DNA of 64,000 nucleotides from Cyclobacteriaceae bacterium (GCA_016786585.1 JAEUUI010000030.1:620001-684000); one strand, 5' to 3'; shown: positions 17,584-27,122, counted from the stretch's first letter. Translations and numbers: made by a program. The notes: generated from the sequence alone by a model not told the origin.

Positions 17584-18324
17584 GTGAACGATTCGATCGT
17601 CATAATACCCACGTATAACGAAAAGGAGAACATTGAAGCCATTTTGTCGGCCGTGTTTTCACTTTCTCACCCGTTTGAGGTGCTGGTGGTGGATGATGGT
17701 TCGCCCGATGGAACTGCGGATATTGTTAAAAGCTTGCAGAATCAATATGCCAGCCGTCTTCATCTGCTCGAACGTTCGGGGAAACAGGGTTTGGGCACAG
17801 CTTACATTGCCGGATTTAGATATGCATTGGCGCATGGATATGAATATGTTCTTGAAATGGATGCCGATTTCTCGCACGATCCGAAAGACCTTGTTCATCT
17901 ACGCAAATCCTGCGAAGAAGGAAACGATGTAGCGATTGGCTCTCGGTATGCAACCGGGGTTAATGTCGTAAACTGGCCCATGGGACGTGTTCTCCTATCG
18001 TATTTTGCGAGTTGCTACGTACGCATTATTACGTCCATGCCAATCAGCGATACGACAGCAGGCTTTGTTTGCTATCGCAGAAAGGTGCTAGAGACCATTC
18101 CGCTTGATCAGATAAAATTTGTCGGATATGCATTTCAAATTGAGATGAAATTCCTGGCATGGAAATACGGATTCATCCTGAAAGAAGTGCCGATCATTTT
18201 CACCGAGCGCACCCGTGGCCAATCGAAGATGTCGGCTGGTATTTTTAAAGAAGCTTTTTTTGGAGTGCTGCAGATGACCATCCACAGTTGGTTTAAGAAG
18301 TACATTCCGGTGTCAGCTCAATAG
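17584..18324 (+). CDS. Polyprenol (dolichol)-phosphate mannosyltransferase-like GT2 glycosyltransferase
   Basis: 246 aa. The GT2 fold shows P-T-Y-N-E-K-E-N-I near the N terminus, V-V-D-D-G-S-P-D-G-T for nucleotide binding and the D-A-D metal motif in E-M-D-A-D-F-S-H. The DPM1-type D-T-T-A-G-F and R-T-R-G-Q-S-K-M-S motifs follow. It lacks a C-terminal membrane domain, so it is the short soluble form that charges polyprenyl phosphate with a sugar for envelope glycosylation. The start is a GTG at 17584. A possible promoter (TTTG at 17538, TTATTTTG at 17556) has a short spacer. Confidence 0.9.
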   Translation: MNDSIVIIPTYNEKENIEAILSAVFSLSHPFEVLVVDDGSPDGTADIVKSLQNQYASRLHLLERSGKQGLGTAYIAGFRYALAHGYEYVLEMDADFSHDPKDLVHLRKSCEEGNDVAIGSRYATGVNVVNWPMGRVLLSYFASCYVRIITSMPISDTTAGFVCYRRKVLETIPLDQIKFVGYAFQIEMKFLAWKYGFILKEVPIIFTERTRGQSKMSAGIFKEAFFGVLQMTIHSWFKKYIPVSAQ

Positions 18325-18391
18325 GTTACTGCGCGGGAGCACGAGCGACTTTTGAACGTAGAAAACAGCTAAGTATAAAATTCCCCTTGTC

Positions 18392-20359
18392 ATGAAGTTC
18401 TTTTTTCTTGCTTTTTTAAGTGTAATCACCTTCGCAGCCTCTGGCCAGGAACATGGCTTTCCATACGGTCAGGTTTCGATTGAACAACTTGCTGCTACCG
18501 GCTATGCGCGCGACTCATCGGCTAATGCAGTGGTATTGCGCGAGTTTGGCGATGCGTGGGTAAGTTCAGATGCTGACAAGGGACTGATCTTTGAGCATCA
18601 TTACCTGATTAAAATTCTCAAGACTGAAGGGCTGGGCAAAGCCAACATATCCATTCCGTTACGAAAAGGTGATACCAAACAGCAACGCCTCCTGTCAATC
18701 AAAGCATCTGCGTACAACATTCAGAATAACAAGATTGAAGAAACACAGGCCAACACGAAGAACATTTTTACCGAGAAGACTAACAAATACTGGGATGAAA
18801 AAAAGATCACTATTCCCAATGTTCGTGTAGGATCGATAATCGAAGTTTACTATACGCTTGACGATCCTTTTTTCTTCTACAATTTCCACACCTGGGAGTT
18901 TCAGTCTGACATTCCAAAAGTGTACAGCGAGTATTGGGCCACTATTCCCGGAAACTACATCTACAACATTACCTGGCGGGGATTTCAGAAATTTTCAAAA
19001 AATGAAAGTGAGCTTATCCGGGAATGTTATTCACCATCCGGACAAAAAGCCGATTGTGGCCGTTACAAAATGGCGATGGAAAATATCCCGGCTTTTAAAG
19101 AAGAGGGTTATATGACGGCCAAGGCAAATTTCATATCAGCCGTGTACTTCGAACTTTCGGAAGTTCGGTATTTTGACGGGCGCGTTGACAAGATCACCAA
19201 AGATTGGAAAGATGCCGATAGTGAAATCCGGTCGGAGCCTAAAATCGGGGGGCAATTAAAACGCGGCAAAGACGTACTCGATAAAATTGAATCGGAAGTT
19301 AAAGCCATCTCCGATCCGTTAGAAAAGGCGAAGCGCATTTACAACTATGTTAACACAAGCATTCTCTGGAACGAATATATGGGAATGTTCAGTGAGGAAG
19401 GGGTCAAGAAAGCGCTGGAGAAAAAAACCGGGAATATCGGAGATATTAATCTCGCGTTAATTGCTGCGATGCGTGCGGCCGATCTTAACGTTGAAATCGC
19501 ATTAATCTCAACACGGCAAAATGGCGTCCCAACGGAATTGCATCCGGTTATCACCGATTTTAATTACGTTGTGGCCAAAGTTAACATTGGTGATAAATCG
19601 TACCTGGTTGATGCCAGCGATCCTTACCTGCCATTCGGGATGCTCCCCTTCCGGTGCCTGAACGGAAAAGCCCGGGTGTTTCCGGAAAAAGCACCCTCCT
19701 ATTGGTACGATATCGTTCCCACAGAAAAGTTTAAAGAAGTGGCCATTATGAACCTCACCCTTCAGCCCGAAGGAAGCATGAAGGGCACATTAGAGTATTC
19801 ATATTTTGGTTATGATGCCTACGATAAACGTACGGATCTGGCATCATTCAACAGCAAGGAAGATTACCTGGCCGATCTAAAGAAGAAAATGCGCTTGGTG
19901 ACGGTGAATTCTTTTGACCTGATCGGAGAAAACATTTACGATCCTAAAGTAGTGCATAAATTCGATGTGGAAATCGAATCGCTTGGTCAATTAGGAGATG
20001 GCTTTACCCTCAATCCGTTTTTCCTGGACAAGATGGAATCGAATCCGTTCAAATTGTCAGAGCGGCTTTACCCTGTAAACTTCGGCACAACACAAGAGTA
20101 TACCATTATTCTCAACCTCACCTACCCGGAGAACTTCATGATTGTTGAAAAGCCGGAACGGACTACCCTCTCCATCCCCGGAGGTGGCGGAAAATTCCTG
20201 TTCGAGGTTACTGACTCCGGAACAAAGGCAACGATGACGTACTCACTCGTGTTGTCGAGACCCGTGTACAATTCAGTTGAATACAAGTATCTGAAAGAAC
20301 TTTTCAACCGCGCACTGCAAGTGCAGAATTACGACTGGTTGTTCAAAAAGAAAGGCTAA
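18392..20359 (+). CDS. DUF3857/transglutaminase-like exported protein, catalytic Cys absent
   Basis: 655 aa with a signal peptide ending near A-A-S-G-Q. The N-terminal DUF3857 beta domain covers about residues 50-250, a transglutaminase-like helical domain about 290-420, and a C-terminal beta domain the rest. In the transglutaminase core the usual G-x-C-x-D is G-N-I-G-D, and the catalytic His position is Tyr in F-N-Y-V-V-A, while the Asp (L-V-D-A-S-D-P) is kept. The domain is therefore probably non-catalytic, as I recall for related Bacteroidota proteins. Function is unknown; periplasmic or surface. It abuts the convergent LolE-type gene. Confidence 0.82.
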   Translation: MKFFFLAFLSVITFAASGQEHGFPYGQVSIEQLAATGYARDSSANAVVLREFGDAWVSSDADKGLIFEHHYLIKILKTEGLGKANISIPLRKGDTKQQRLLSIKASAYNIQNNKIEETQANTKNIFTEKTNKYWDEKKITIPNVRVGSIIEVYYTLDDPFFFYNFHTWEFQSDIPKVYSEYWATIPGNYIYNITWRGFQKFSKNESELIRECYSPSGQKADCGRYKMAMENIPAFKEEGYMTAKANFISAVYFELSEVRYFDGRVDKITKDWKDADSEIRSEPKIGGQLKRGKDVLDKIESEVKAISDPLEKAKRIYNYVNTSILWNEYMGMFSEEGVKKALEKKTGNIGDINLALIAAMRAADLNVEIALISTRQNGVPTELHPVITDFNYVVAKVNIGDKSYLVDASDPYLPFGMLPFRCLNGKARVFPEKAPSYWYDIVPTEKFKEVAIMNLTLQPEGSMKGTLEYSYFGYDAYDKRTDLASFNSKEDYLADLKKKMRLVTVNSFDLIGENIYDPKVVHKFDVEIESLGQLGDGFTLNPFFLDKMESNPFKLSERLYPVNFGTTQEYTIILNLTYPENFMIVEKPERTTLSIPGGGGKFLFEVTDSGTKATMTYSLVLSRPVYNSVEYKYLKELFNRALQVQNYDWLFKKKG

Positions 20360-21598
20360 TCAATCGAAGCGGATTGCTTTGATGGGTGTGATGCGGAAAA
20401 CGATCGCTGTCGGGATCAACAGCACGATTGTCACCATCATAAACGTCAGTAAATTAAGTACGAGCACAACATCCCAATGCCAGCTGATGGGCACAAAACT
20501 CATGTAGTAATCCTCCGGGTTAAGTTTGATGATTTTGAATGTATCCTGAAGATAGCACAGCCCGATCCCGAGCAGGTTTCCTAACAATAAGCCTTTTACC
20601 AACAGATTTATTCCATTGTAAACAAAAATCGACCGGATCAATCCGCCCGAAGCACCCATTGCCTTGAGCATGCCGATCATCTGCGTTCGCTCCATCACCA
20701 GAATCAGAATGATGGAAATCATATTAACCGAAATCACAAAGAGGATAATCACCAATAAGATTGCTACCTGGCGGTCAAGCAAATTAAGCCATTCAAATAC
20801 CTGGCTGTACTTTGCTGCGATTGACTCAACATCTTTATCGAAGTTCTTCTTCATGTCTTTCTCCAGCAGCGTCTCCAATTGAAGTTGTGCCTCATCGACA
20901 TTTGTGCCGGGCTTCAAATAAATTTCTATGCCGCCCGCTATACTGTCGGCCCAGTCGTTCAGGCGTTGAATCAAGCGAATGTCGCCAATAACAATTTTGC
21001 CGTCAAAATATTCACTCAGGTTGGTTTGATAGATACCCGTAACCTTCAGCCGTCTGAAGCGTGGCGGATTCTGAAAGAAGTGAACAGTAACCGCATCACC
21101 TGTTTTGACTTTCAGTTTGTTCGCAATCACCTTACTCAGCACAATTTCATTGGCATAACTCGAGTCGGGAACATGAATAAATCTCCCCTCAATCATGTTC
21201 GTGCGAAACGCAGTGGTGTCGAAACTTTTACCGACACCTTTCAAAACAACGCCCAGAATTTCTTCCTTAGTTTTAATTAAGCCCGCTTTATGCGCAAACT
21301 CCTGCATGTGATCAACATACGGCAGTGCTTTACTTTTGTTAAACACATCAAAATTGATGTCGAACGGAACTTCTTCAACGGAATTGTCCGTTGAAAACCT
21401 GGTGATCAGCAACTGTCCATTGAAACTGTAGATGCGATTCTTAACCGTTTCCTGAAAACCATTCATGATCAAAAAAGAAACGATGGCCGCACCCAGTCCG
21501 ATACCGATACTTACGATGGCGATTGTGTGAATGGTAGATGAAAAACCTGCCTGCTTGCCCTGGCTTATTCTTTTCGATATGAAATACGAAAGGTTCAA
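20360..21598 (-). CDS. LolC/LolE-type ABC transporter permease
   Basis: 412 aa. One N-terminal TM helix (about residues 25-48) is followed by a MacB-like periplasmic core (about 50-270). Three C-terminal TM helices of the FtsX domain follow (about 280-305, 325-350, 375-400). The M-N-L-S-Y-F-I-S-K-R start resembles the LolE cytoplasmic leader, which extracts lipoproteins from the inner membrane. The start codon is TTG at 21598, with no in-frame ATG nearby. No ATPase gene is adjacent, so a LolD partner must be encoded elsewhere. Confidence 0.85.
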   Translation of the reverse strand: MNLSYFISKRISQGKQAGFSSTIHTIAIVSIGIGLGAAIVSFLIMNGFQETVKNRIYSFNGQLLITRFSTDNSVEEVPFDINFDVFNKSKALPYVDHMQEFAHKAGLIKTKEEILGVVLKGVGKSFDTTAFRTNMIEGRFIHVPDSSYANEIVLSKVIANKLKVKTGDAVTVHFFQNPPRFRRLKVTGIYQTNLSEYFDGKIVIGDIRLIQRLNDWADSIAGGIEIYLKPGTNVDEAQLQLETLLEKDMKKNFDKDVESIAAKYSQVFEWLNLLDRQVAILLVIILFVISVNMISIILILVMERTQMIGMLKAMGASGGLIRSIFVYNGINLLVKGLLLGNLLGIGLCYLQDTFKIIKLNPEDYYMSFVPISWHWDVVLVLNLLTFMMVTIVLLIPTAIVFRITPIKAIRFD

Positions 21599-21641
21599 GG
21601 AATGGCGTAATTTTGGCTTTACACCGGCAAAATAAAAAGAA

Positions 21642-22811
21642 ATGATCAGGTTATTGGTATTCGGATTTTTTTTGTTGCTCTCGGTTTCATGTCAGTCGCA
21701 GCAGGCGTCATCTGTCAGTTCAAAAAATTCCGTACAAACCGGTGCCGATCAGATCGGAACATTTTATAATTCGCTGCTCGGCAAACGCGTAGCGCTGGTG
21801 GTCAATCATACTTCACTGATCGGCAAGACTCACCTGGCCGATTCATTGAAATCGCTTGGAGTAAACATTGTTAAGATATTCGGACCGGAACACGGATTTC
21901 GCGGAAACGCAGCCGATGGTGAGCATGTGAACGACAGCGTAGATGTTAAAACTGGTATCGCGCTCGTTTCGCTGTACGGAAAAAACAGAAAACCGACTTC
22001 AAAACAGCTCGATGATGTTGATGTGGTAATCTTCGACATCCAGGACGTAGGAACCCGTTTCTATACCTACATCAGTACGATGCATTACGTGATGGAAGCC
22101 TGTGCAGAATCAGGGGAAAAAGTTATGATTCTTGATCGCCCCAACCCGAACGATTTTGTTGATGGCCCGATGAACGAAAAACCTTTCCAGTCGTTCGTAG
22201 CGATGCATCCCATTCCGATCGCACACGGGTTAACGGTGGGCGAGCTGGCGCAAATGATAAATGGTGAAGGCTGGCTTACCAATAAACTGAAGTGTGATGT
22301 TGAAATTATTAAACTAAAAAACTGGAAGCACGGTCAGGCCTACGAACTTCCGGTGGGTCCCTCGCCTAACCTTCCTAACAACCAGGCGATCCGGCTCTAT
22401 CCTTCTATTTGCTTGTTTGAAGGAACTGTAATCAGTGTAGCCCGCGGAACCGCGTTTCCTTTTCAGGCTATCGGCAATCCCGAGTTAAAGGGTTTTACGT
22501 TCACGTTTACACCTGTTACGATTAAAGGTGTTGCTGTTAAACCTCCGCACGAAAACAAGGTCTGTTACGGCATCGACTTACGCTCTGAAACTCCGCCACG
22601 AAAAATCAGTCTTAGCTATTTACTCACGATGTACCAGGCATATCCCGACAAGGAAAAATTTTTCAACTCTTATTTTGACGTGCTTGCTGCAACCCCAAAA
22701 CTGAAACAACAAATCCTGCAGGGAATGACGGAAGACCAAATCCGCGAAAGCTGGAAATCCGATCTGGTTGTATACCAGAACATGCGCAAGAAATATCTAT
22801 TGTATCTATAA
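21642..22811 (+). CDS. DUF1343/NamZ-type exo-beta-N-acetylmuramidase (GH171), lipoprotein
   Basis: 389 aa with a lipoprotein signal (L-L-L-S-V-S-C, lipid Cys17). The DUF1343 fold shows V-A-L-V-V-N-H-T-S, G-P-E-H-G-F-R-G, D-I-Q-D-V-G-T-R-F-Y-T-Y, D-R-P-N-P and a P-S-P-N-L-P stretch. The family has been characterised as NamZ, an exo-lytic muramidase releasing MurNAc in peptidoglycan recycling; assignment to the GH171 family is from memory. Divergent from the LolE-type permease, 43 bp apart. An exact TAATTTTG -7-like box lies at 21608-21615 but without a matching -33. Confidence 0.85.
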   Translation: MIRLLVFGFFLLLSVSCQSQQASSVSSKNSVQTGADQIGTFYNSLLGKRVALVVNHTSLIGKTHLADSLKSLGVNIVKIFGPEHGFRGNAADGEHVNDSVDVKTGIALVSLYGKNRKPTSKQLDDVDVVIFDIQDVGTRFYTYISTMHYVMEACAESGEKVMILDRPNPNDFVDGPMNEKPFQSFVAMHPIPIAHGLTVGELAQMINGEGWLTNKLKCDVEIIKLKNWKHGQAYELPVGPSPNLPNNQAIRLYPSICLFEGTVISVARGTAFPFQAIGNPELKGFTFTFTPVTIKGVAVKPPHENKVCYGIDLRSETPPRKISLSYLLTMYQAYPDKEKFFNSYFDVLAATPKLKQQILQGMTEDQIRESWKSDLVVYQNMRKKYLLYL

Positions 22812-22824
22812 GATTTGCCGTGAA

Positions 22825-23460
22825 ATGACGAAGGCAGAAAAAGTTTCCGACATTCTGGCAACCCTGGAGAAATTATATCCTGACCCTCCAATTCCGCTCG
22901 ATCACAAAGATGCGTACACGCTGTTGATTGCAGTTTTACTGTCGGCACAATGCACGGATGTTCGCGTAAACAAAACAACACCTTCGCTTTTCAAACTTGC
23001 CGACAATCCGTATGACATGATGAAGCTATCAGTCGATGAAATCCGGGAGATCATCAAACCCTGCGGCCTGTCGCCCATGAAGTCGAAAGGCATTGCGGGA
23101 TTGTCGAAGATATTGGTGGAACAATATAACGGAGAAGTGCCCAACACATTTGAAGCACTGGAGTCGTTACCGGCTGTCGGTCATAAAACGGCTTCCGTAG
23201 TGATGACTCAATGGTTTGGCGTTCCGGCATTTCCGGTGGATACGCACATTCACCGGCTTGCGTACCGATGGGGTTTGAGTTCCGGCAAAAGTGTTGAACA
23301 AACCGAGAAAGATCTCAAGCGCCTGATCCCGGAGGAGAAATGGAACAAAGCACACCTTCAAATTATTTTCTTTGGCCGGGAGTATTGCACCGCACGCGGT
23401 CACGACTGGAAGGTGTGCCCGATTTGCATGAAATATATGCGAAAAGAATTGCGCGATTAA
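22825..23460 (+). CDS. nth: Endonuclease III
   Basis: A base-excision-repair DNA glycosylase/AP lyase of 211 aa from the ATG at 22825; an upstream reading would run into the previous gene. The helix-hairpin-helix has L-P-A-V-G-H-K-T-A with catalytic Lys121 and V-D-T-H-I-H-R with Asp139. The iron-sulphur loop is unusual: Cys188, Cys198 and Cys201 are present (spacing C-x9-C-x2-C), but the fourth cysteine is missing and the protein ends ten residues later. In the E. coli enzyme the spacing is C-x6-C-x2-C-x5-C. The cluster may be absent or incomplete. Confidence 0.92.
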   Translation: MTKAEKVSDILATLEKLYPDPPIPLDHKDAYTLLIAVLLSAQCTDVRVNKTTPSLFKLADNPYDMMKLSVDEIREIIKPCGLSPMKSKGIAGLSKILVEQYNGEVPNTFEALESLPAVGHKTASVVMTQWFGVPAFPVDTHIHRLAYRWGLSSGKSVEQTEKDLKRLIPEEKWNKAHLQIIFFGREYCTARGHDWKVCPICMKYMRKELRD

Positions 23461-24065
23461 CTCACCGATTTTTTGTACATCGTAAAGAACAAAAACGGAA
23501 GGAAGCCGAACGTAAACAATCCTGTTCCTAATATTAAAAGCTGATCAGCACCGGGCAGGTGCAAGATTTTAAACGATACGGCTATCGATAAGATCAATCC
23601 GCTGAGGGTTCCCAAAATAAACTTTAGTTTTTCCGACAGCACCCAGCGGATGTTTGTCTTAAAGCGATCAACGATCAGCAGTGGCACATAGAGAAAAACA
23701 AAGCCGAGAAAACCGAAAATCGATAATTCCCGCGCCCCTTCCCAATGCATCATACCAAAACACCAACCAAGCACAAATGCCATGACAGAAAGGGCACCAA
23801 TTGTGTACATTACTTTTTTCATACGGATTATTTTAATTGAGTTTAACAGAAATACAGTTTCAAGCTGAAGTGCGATGAGTCCTTCAGGCGCAAGTTCATT
23901 TACCGCTTCCTCCAGGGCAGCCTGTAAGGATTTGCCCCGCTCGATTTTGAATTCAATCACACAACATAAATGATCGATAAGATCGTCCTGCAATCCTCTA
24001 TTGACAATGCCGCTTTGCAGAACGTATTGCCGGACAACCGCCACCTGATCCAAAGAAAGTCTCAT
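23457..24065 (-). CDS. Unknown four-helix membrane protein in a PadR operon
   Basis: 202 aa and not recognised. The N-terminal 80 residues are soluble and helical and look like a leader seen in PadR partner proteins (L-Q-D-D-L-I-D-H-L-C-C-V-I-E). Four hydrophobic segments follow, at about residues 85-105, 110-130, 145-165 and 172-195. Its start overlaps the PadR stop by ATGA, so the pair is co-translated. The regulator most likely controls this protein or responds to a signal it carries. It overlaps nth by 4 bp, convergent. Confidence 0.6.
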   Translation of the reverse strand: MRLSLDQVAVVRQYVLQSGIVNRGLQDDLIDHLCCVIEFKIERGKSLQAALEEAVNELAPEGLIALQLETVFLLNSIKIIRMKKVMYTIGALSVMAFVLGWCFGMMHWEGARELSIFGFLGFVFLYVPLLIVDRFKTNIRWVLSEKLKFILGTLSGLILSIAVSFKILHLPGADQLLILGTGLFTFGFLPFLFFTMYKKSVS

Positions 24066-24400
24066 ACCGTTTTGAATTCGGGGAACACAATCTTATTCAA
24101 AGTGGCTATGAAGTCCTGCAACTCGTTAACGGAGGCAGTTTTTTCCTGGCGACCGTGTTTCGTGATGTAGTAGTACTTACGAACACGCCCGCCAACCTCT
24201 TCTTCTTTAAATGACAGCAGACCCTCTGCGGTCATTTTTTGCAGGGCGGGGTATAGTGACCCATCCTTCAATTGAATTTTGCCGTCCGATAACTCCTTTA
24301 CACGTTGCGAGATTTCGTAGCCGTACATGCGTTCCTTCTCGGAAAGTAGTTTTAGCACAATCGTTGAAATTGTGCCCTTCAATAGTTCTTTTGAATACAT
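24062..24400 (-). CDS. PadR family transcriptional regulator
   Basis: A winged-helix repressor of 112 aa from the ATG at 24400 (M-Y-S-K-E-L-L-K-G). Family signs are G-T-I-S-T-I-V-L-K-L-L, Y-G-Y-E-I-S-Q-R, D-G-S-L-Y-P-A-L-Q-K-M and the wing region R-K-Y-Y-Y-I-T-K-H-G. An upstream reading to 24433 would begin upstream of the -7 box, so the ATG at 24400 is chosen. The promoter (24405-24434) ends four bases before this ATG, which suggests a leaderless mRNA. Autorepression through the direct repeats in the promoter spacer is possible. Confidence 0.9.
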   Translation of the reverse strand: MYSKELLKGTISTIVLKLLSEKERMYGYEISQRVKELSDGKIQLKDGSLYPALQKMTAEGLLSFKEEEVGGRVRKYYYITKHGRQEKTASVNELQDFIATLNKIVFPEFKTV

Positions 24401-24404
24401 AGAA

Positions 24405-24434
24405 CAAATATATATCATAATTCTATATATCAAA
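24405..24434 (-). promoter_or_regulatory. padR-type operon promoter with direct repeats
   Basis: On the minus strand TTTG (24431-24434), an 18-base spacer and TATATTTG (24405-24412) match the Bacteroidota sigma-A consensus exactly. The direct repeat TATATATCA (24409-24417 and 24424-24432, 15 bp apart) overlaps both boxes, a sensible place for a repressor to bind. The start codon at 24400 lies about where transcription should start. Confidence 0.6.
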
Positions 24435-24483
24435 TATCTATGTATTAAAAATTGATATTTTCAGCCATATTTGCCGTTTCTGC

Positions 24484-25407
24484 ATGAATTCACTGAGAAT
24501 AATTTTTATGGGAACGCCTGAATTTGCGGTTCCCAGCCTGGAAATCCTGGCCAACAACAAATTCAACGTAGTGGCAGTGATTACTGCGCCCGATAAACCC
24601 CAGGGTCGCGGGCAAAAGTTAACGGCTTCGCCCGTTAAAGAAGCCGCATTGCGACTCAACATTCCCGTGTTGCAACCGGTTAACCTCAAGGCTCCGGAAT
24701 TCATCGAAGAGTTAAAAAGTTACCGGGCAAACCTGCAGGTTGTAGTGGCGTTCAGAATGCTGCCCGAAGTTGTCTGGGCGATGCCGGAATTCGGGACGTT
24801 TAATCTTCATGGCTCGCTCCTTCCTCAGTATCGCGGAGCAGCTCCCATAAATTGGGCGATTATCAACGGTGAAAAAGAAACCGGTGTAACAACATTCTTT
24901 CTAAAACACGAGATTGATACGGGCAGCATCATCTTTCAGGAAAAAGAACCGATACACGAAGATGATACGGTCGGCACCGTGTACGAGCGGTTAATGCACA
25001 AAGGAGCTTCACTGGTTTTAAAAACTGTTCAGGCAATCGAACAGGGAAATTATCCGGCTGTACCGCAACAGGTACAGGACGAGATCAAACACGCGCCAAA
25101 GATTTTCAAAGAAACCTGCGAGATCAACTGGTCGCAGCCTGCTGCAAAAATTGTCGACTTTGTTCGCGGATTAAGTCCTTATCCTGCTGCCTGGACATCG
25201 TTGAACGGCAAGGTCTTCAAGATTTTTAAAGCCAAAGCATCAAAAGCAGATGAACATTCGGCTGTTGCTCCCGGTCAATTGCGCAGCGACAATAAATCAT
25301 CGCTGGAAATCCGAACTTCAGACGGCTGGGTATCGGTTCTGGAATTGCAACCCGAGGGAAAAAAACGAATGACGATTGAAGAGTTTTTCCGTGGCAATAA
25401 ATTGTAA
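24484..25407 (+). CDS. fmt: Methionyl-tRNA formyltransferase
   Basis: 307 aa. The N-terminal Rossmann formyltransferase domain has F-M-G-T-P-E-F-A-V-P, a N-L-H-G-S-L-L-P-Q-Y-R-G-A-A-P-I motif (Asn-His-Asp type catalytic site with the distal Asp in H-E-I-D-T-G), and the formyl-THF-binding stretch. A C-terminal OB domain (about residues 208-300) includes W-S-Q-P-A. The enzyme formylates initiator tRNA. First gene of a four-gene plus-strand operon with folA 9 bp behind it, linking two folate-dependent functions. Confidence 0.95.
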   Translation: MNSLRIIFMGTPEFAVPSLEILANNKFNVVAVITAPDKPQGRGQKLTASPVKEAALRLNIPVLQPVNLKAPEFIEELKSYRANLQVVVAFRMLPEVVWAMPEFGTFNLHGSLLPQYRGAAPINWAIINGEKETGVTTFFLKHEIDTGSIIFQEKEPIHEDDTVGTVYERLMHKGASLVLKTVQAIEQGNYPAVPQQVQDEIKHAPKIFKETCEINWSQPAAKIVDFVRGLSPYPAAWTSLNGKVFKIFKAKASKADEHSAVAPGQLRSDNKSSLEIRTSDGWVSVLELQPEGKKRMTIEEFFRGNKL

Positions 25408-25917
<510 letters not shown>

Positions 25918-25935
25918 ATCCAACCGTTAACAATT

Positions 25936-26313
25936 ATGGACTCACACAAACGCATTCTCGGCATTCTTTTTATTGTATCCGGAGTATTACGGGTTTTTGC
26001 CATGATCATACTGATGGCATTTTTCTCGCTCATATTTCCGATGATCATGCATGAAGTACCGGCAGACGATATGTGGGCTATCGAGTGGCTTGAGCCATTC
26101 ATTCAGATCATTGGCTGGAGCATCATTTTTGTTTTCGCGATTCCAAGAATTATTGCGGGCATCGGTCTGCTGAACAAAGCACCGTGGGCTATGATGATGG
26201 CGTTAATTTTCGGATGCCTGGGTGTGTTTAGTTTCCCGTTGGGAACAGCGCTCTGCGGGTATACCATTTGGGTTTATATCGAAGACAATAAAGCAAAACG
26301 CGCAGCGGCATAA
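25936..26313 (+). CDS. Unknown small membrane protein
   Basis: 125 aa and not recognised. Four hydrophobic segments at about residues 6-30, 50-70, 73-90 and 92-112 give a compact integral membrane protein, with a Lys/Arg/Ala tail at the C terminus (K-A-K-R-A-A-A). It is 18 bp after folA, and its TAA stop shares a base with the ATG of the following SDR gene, so it belongs to the fmt-folA operon. No catalytic motif is seen. Confidence 0.55.
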   Translation: MDSHKRILGILFIVSGVLRVFAMIILMAFFSLIFPMIMHEVPADDMWAIEWLEPFIQIIGWSIIFVFAIPRIIAGIGLLNKAPWAMMMALIFGCLGVFSFPLGTALCGYTIWVYIEDNKAKRAAA

Positions 26314-27122
26314 TGGCAAAACTTACAAACAAAGTAATCTGGGTAACAGGCGCATCGTCCGGAATCGGGGAAGCACTCGTATATGCACTGGCAAAAAAGA
26401 ATGTAAAACTGATTATTTCTTCACGCAGAAAAGAAGAACTCGAACGCGTGAAAGGCAATTGCATCGCACAGGCACAACCCAACATCCGGGTATTGCCTCT
26501 AGATCTTTCGGAGTCATCAACCCTGAAGCTGAGCGTTGAGGCCGCGATTCAACTTTTCGGTCATGTTGACATTCTCATCAATAATGGCGGAATTAGCCAG
26601 CGCAGTCTCGCAAAAGATACGACACTTGACGTGGATCGCAGGATCATGGAGATCGACTACTTCGGCACGATCGCATTAACCAAATTTTTGATGCCGCACT
26701 TCATAAAACGTAAGGCCGGCCACTATGTAACGATTACCAGTGTTATGGGTATTATTGGCACCGCATACAGAACGGGTTACGCTGCAGCGAAACATGCGTT
26801 GCATGGCTTCTTCGATTCATTGCGTGCCGAACTCTGGCATGAAAGCAAAAACATTCATGTTACGTTAGTGTGCCCCGGCTGGATTCACACCAACATTTCC
26901 GTGAACGCCCTGGTTGGTGACGGCTCTCAAAACAAAACGATGGATGAAACAACCGGATCAGGTATGGACCGGCATGTGTTCGCCAAAAAGATGATCAAAG
27001 CGATCGAGGCCCGCAAGGAAGAAGTTTATATCGGAGGCGCCAAGGAAGTAATGGCGATCCGCATGAAGCGCTTCTTCCCGAAACTCTTTTCAAAGATTGT
27101 ACGAAAGGCAAAGGTGCGTTAA
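26313..27122 (+). CDS. Short-chain dehydrogenase/reductase (DHRS7-like)
   Basis: 269 aa, classical SDR. It has the nucleotide-binding T-G-A-S-S-G-I-G-E, N-N-G-G in place of N-N-A-G, the catalytic Ser in I-T-S-V-M-G, and Tyr-Lys in G-Y-A-A-A-K-H. The C-terminal helical tail (residues 235-269) with R-M-K-R-F-F-P-K-L-F is basic and may bind membrane. The substrate is unknown. Its start overlaps the stop of the membrane protein (TAATG), and its stop overlaps the convergent repeat-protein gene by 4 bp. Confidence 0.88.
   Translation: MAKLTNKVIWVTGASSGIGEALVYALAKKNVKLIISSRRKEELERVKGNCIAQAQPNIRVLPLDLSESSTLKLSVEAAIQLFGHVDILINNGGISQRSLAKDTTLDVDRRIMEIDYFGTIALTKFLMPHFIKRKAGHYVTITSVMGIIGTAYRTGYAAAKHALHGFFDSLRAELWHESKNIHVTLVCPGWIHTNISVNALVGDGSQNKTMDETTGSGMDRHVFAKKMIKAIEARKEEVYIGGAKEVMAIRMKRFFPKLFSKIVRKAKVR

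Noticed and set aside
21608-21615. TAATTTTG box upstream of the NamZ-type gene
   Set aside because: The sequence at the -33 position is not TTG-like.
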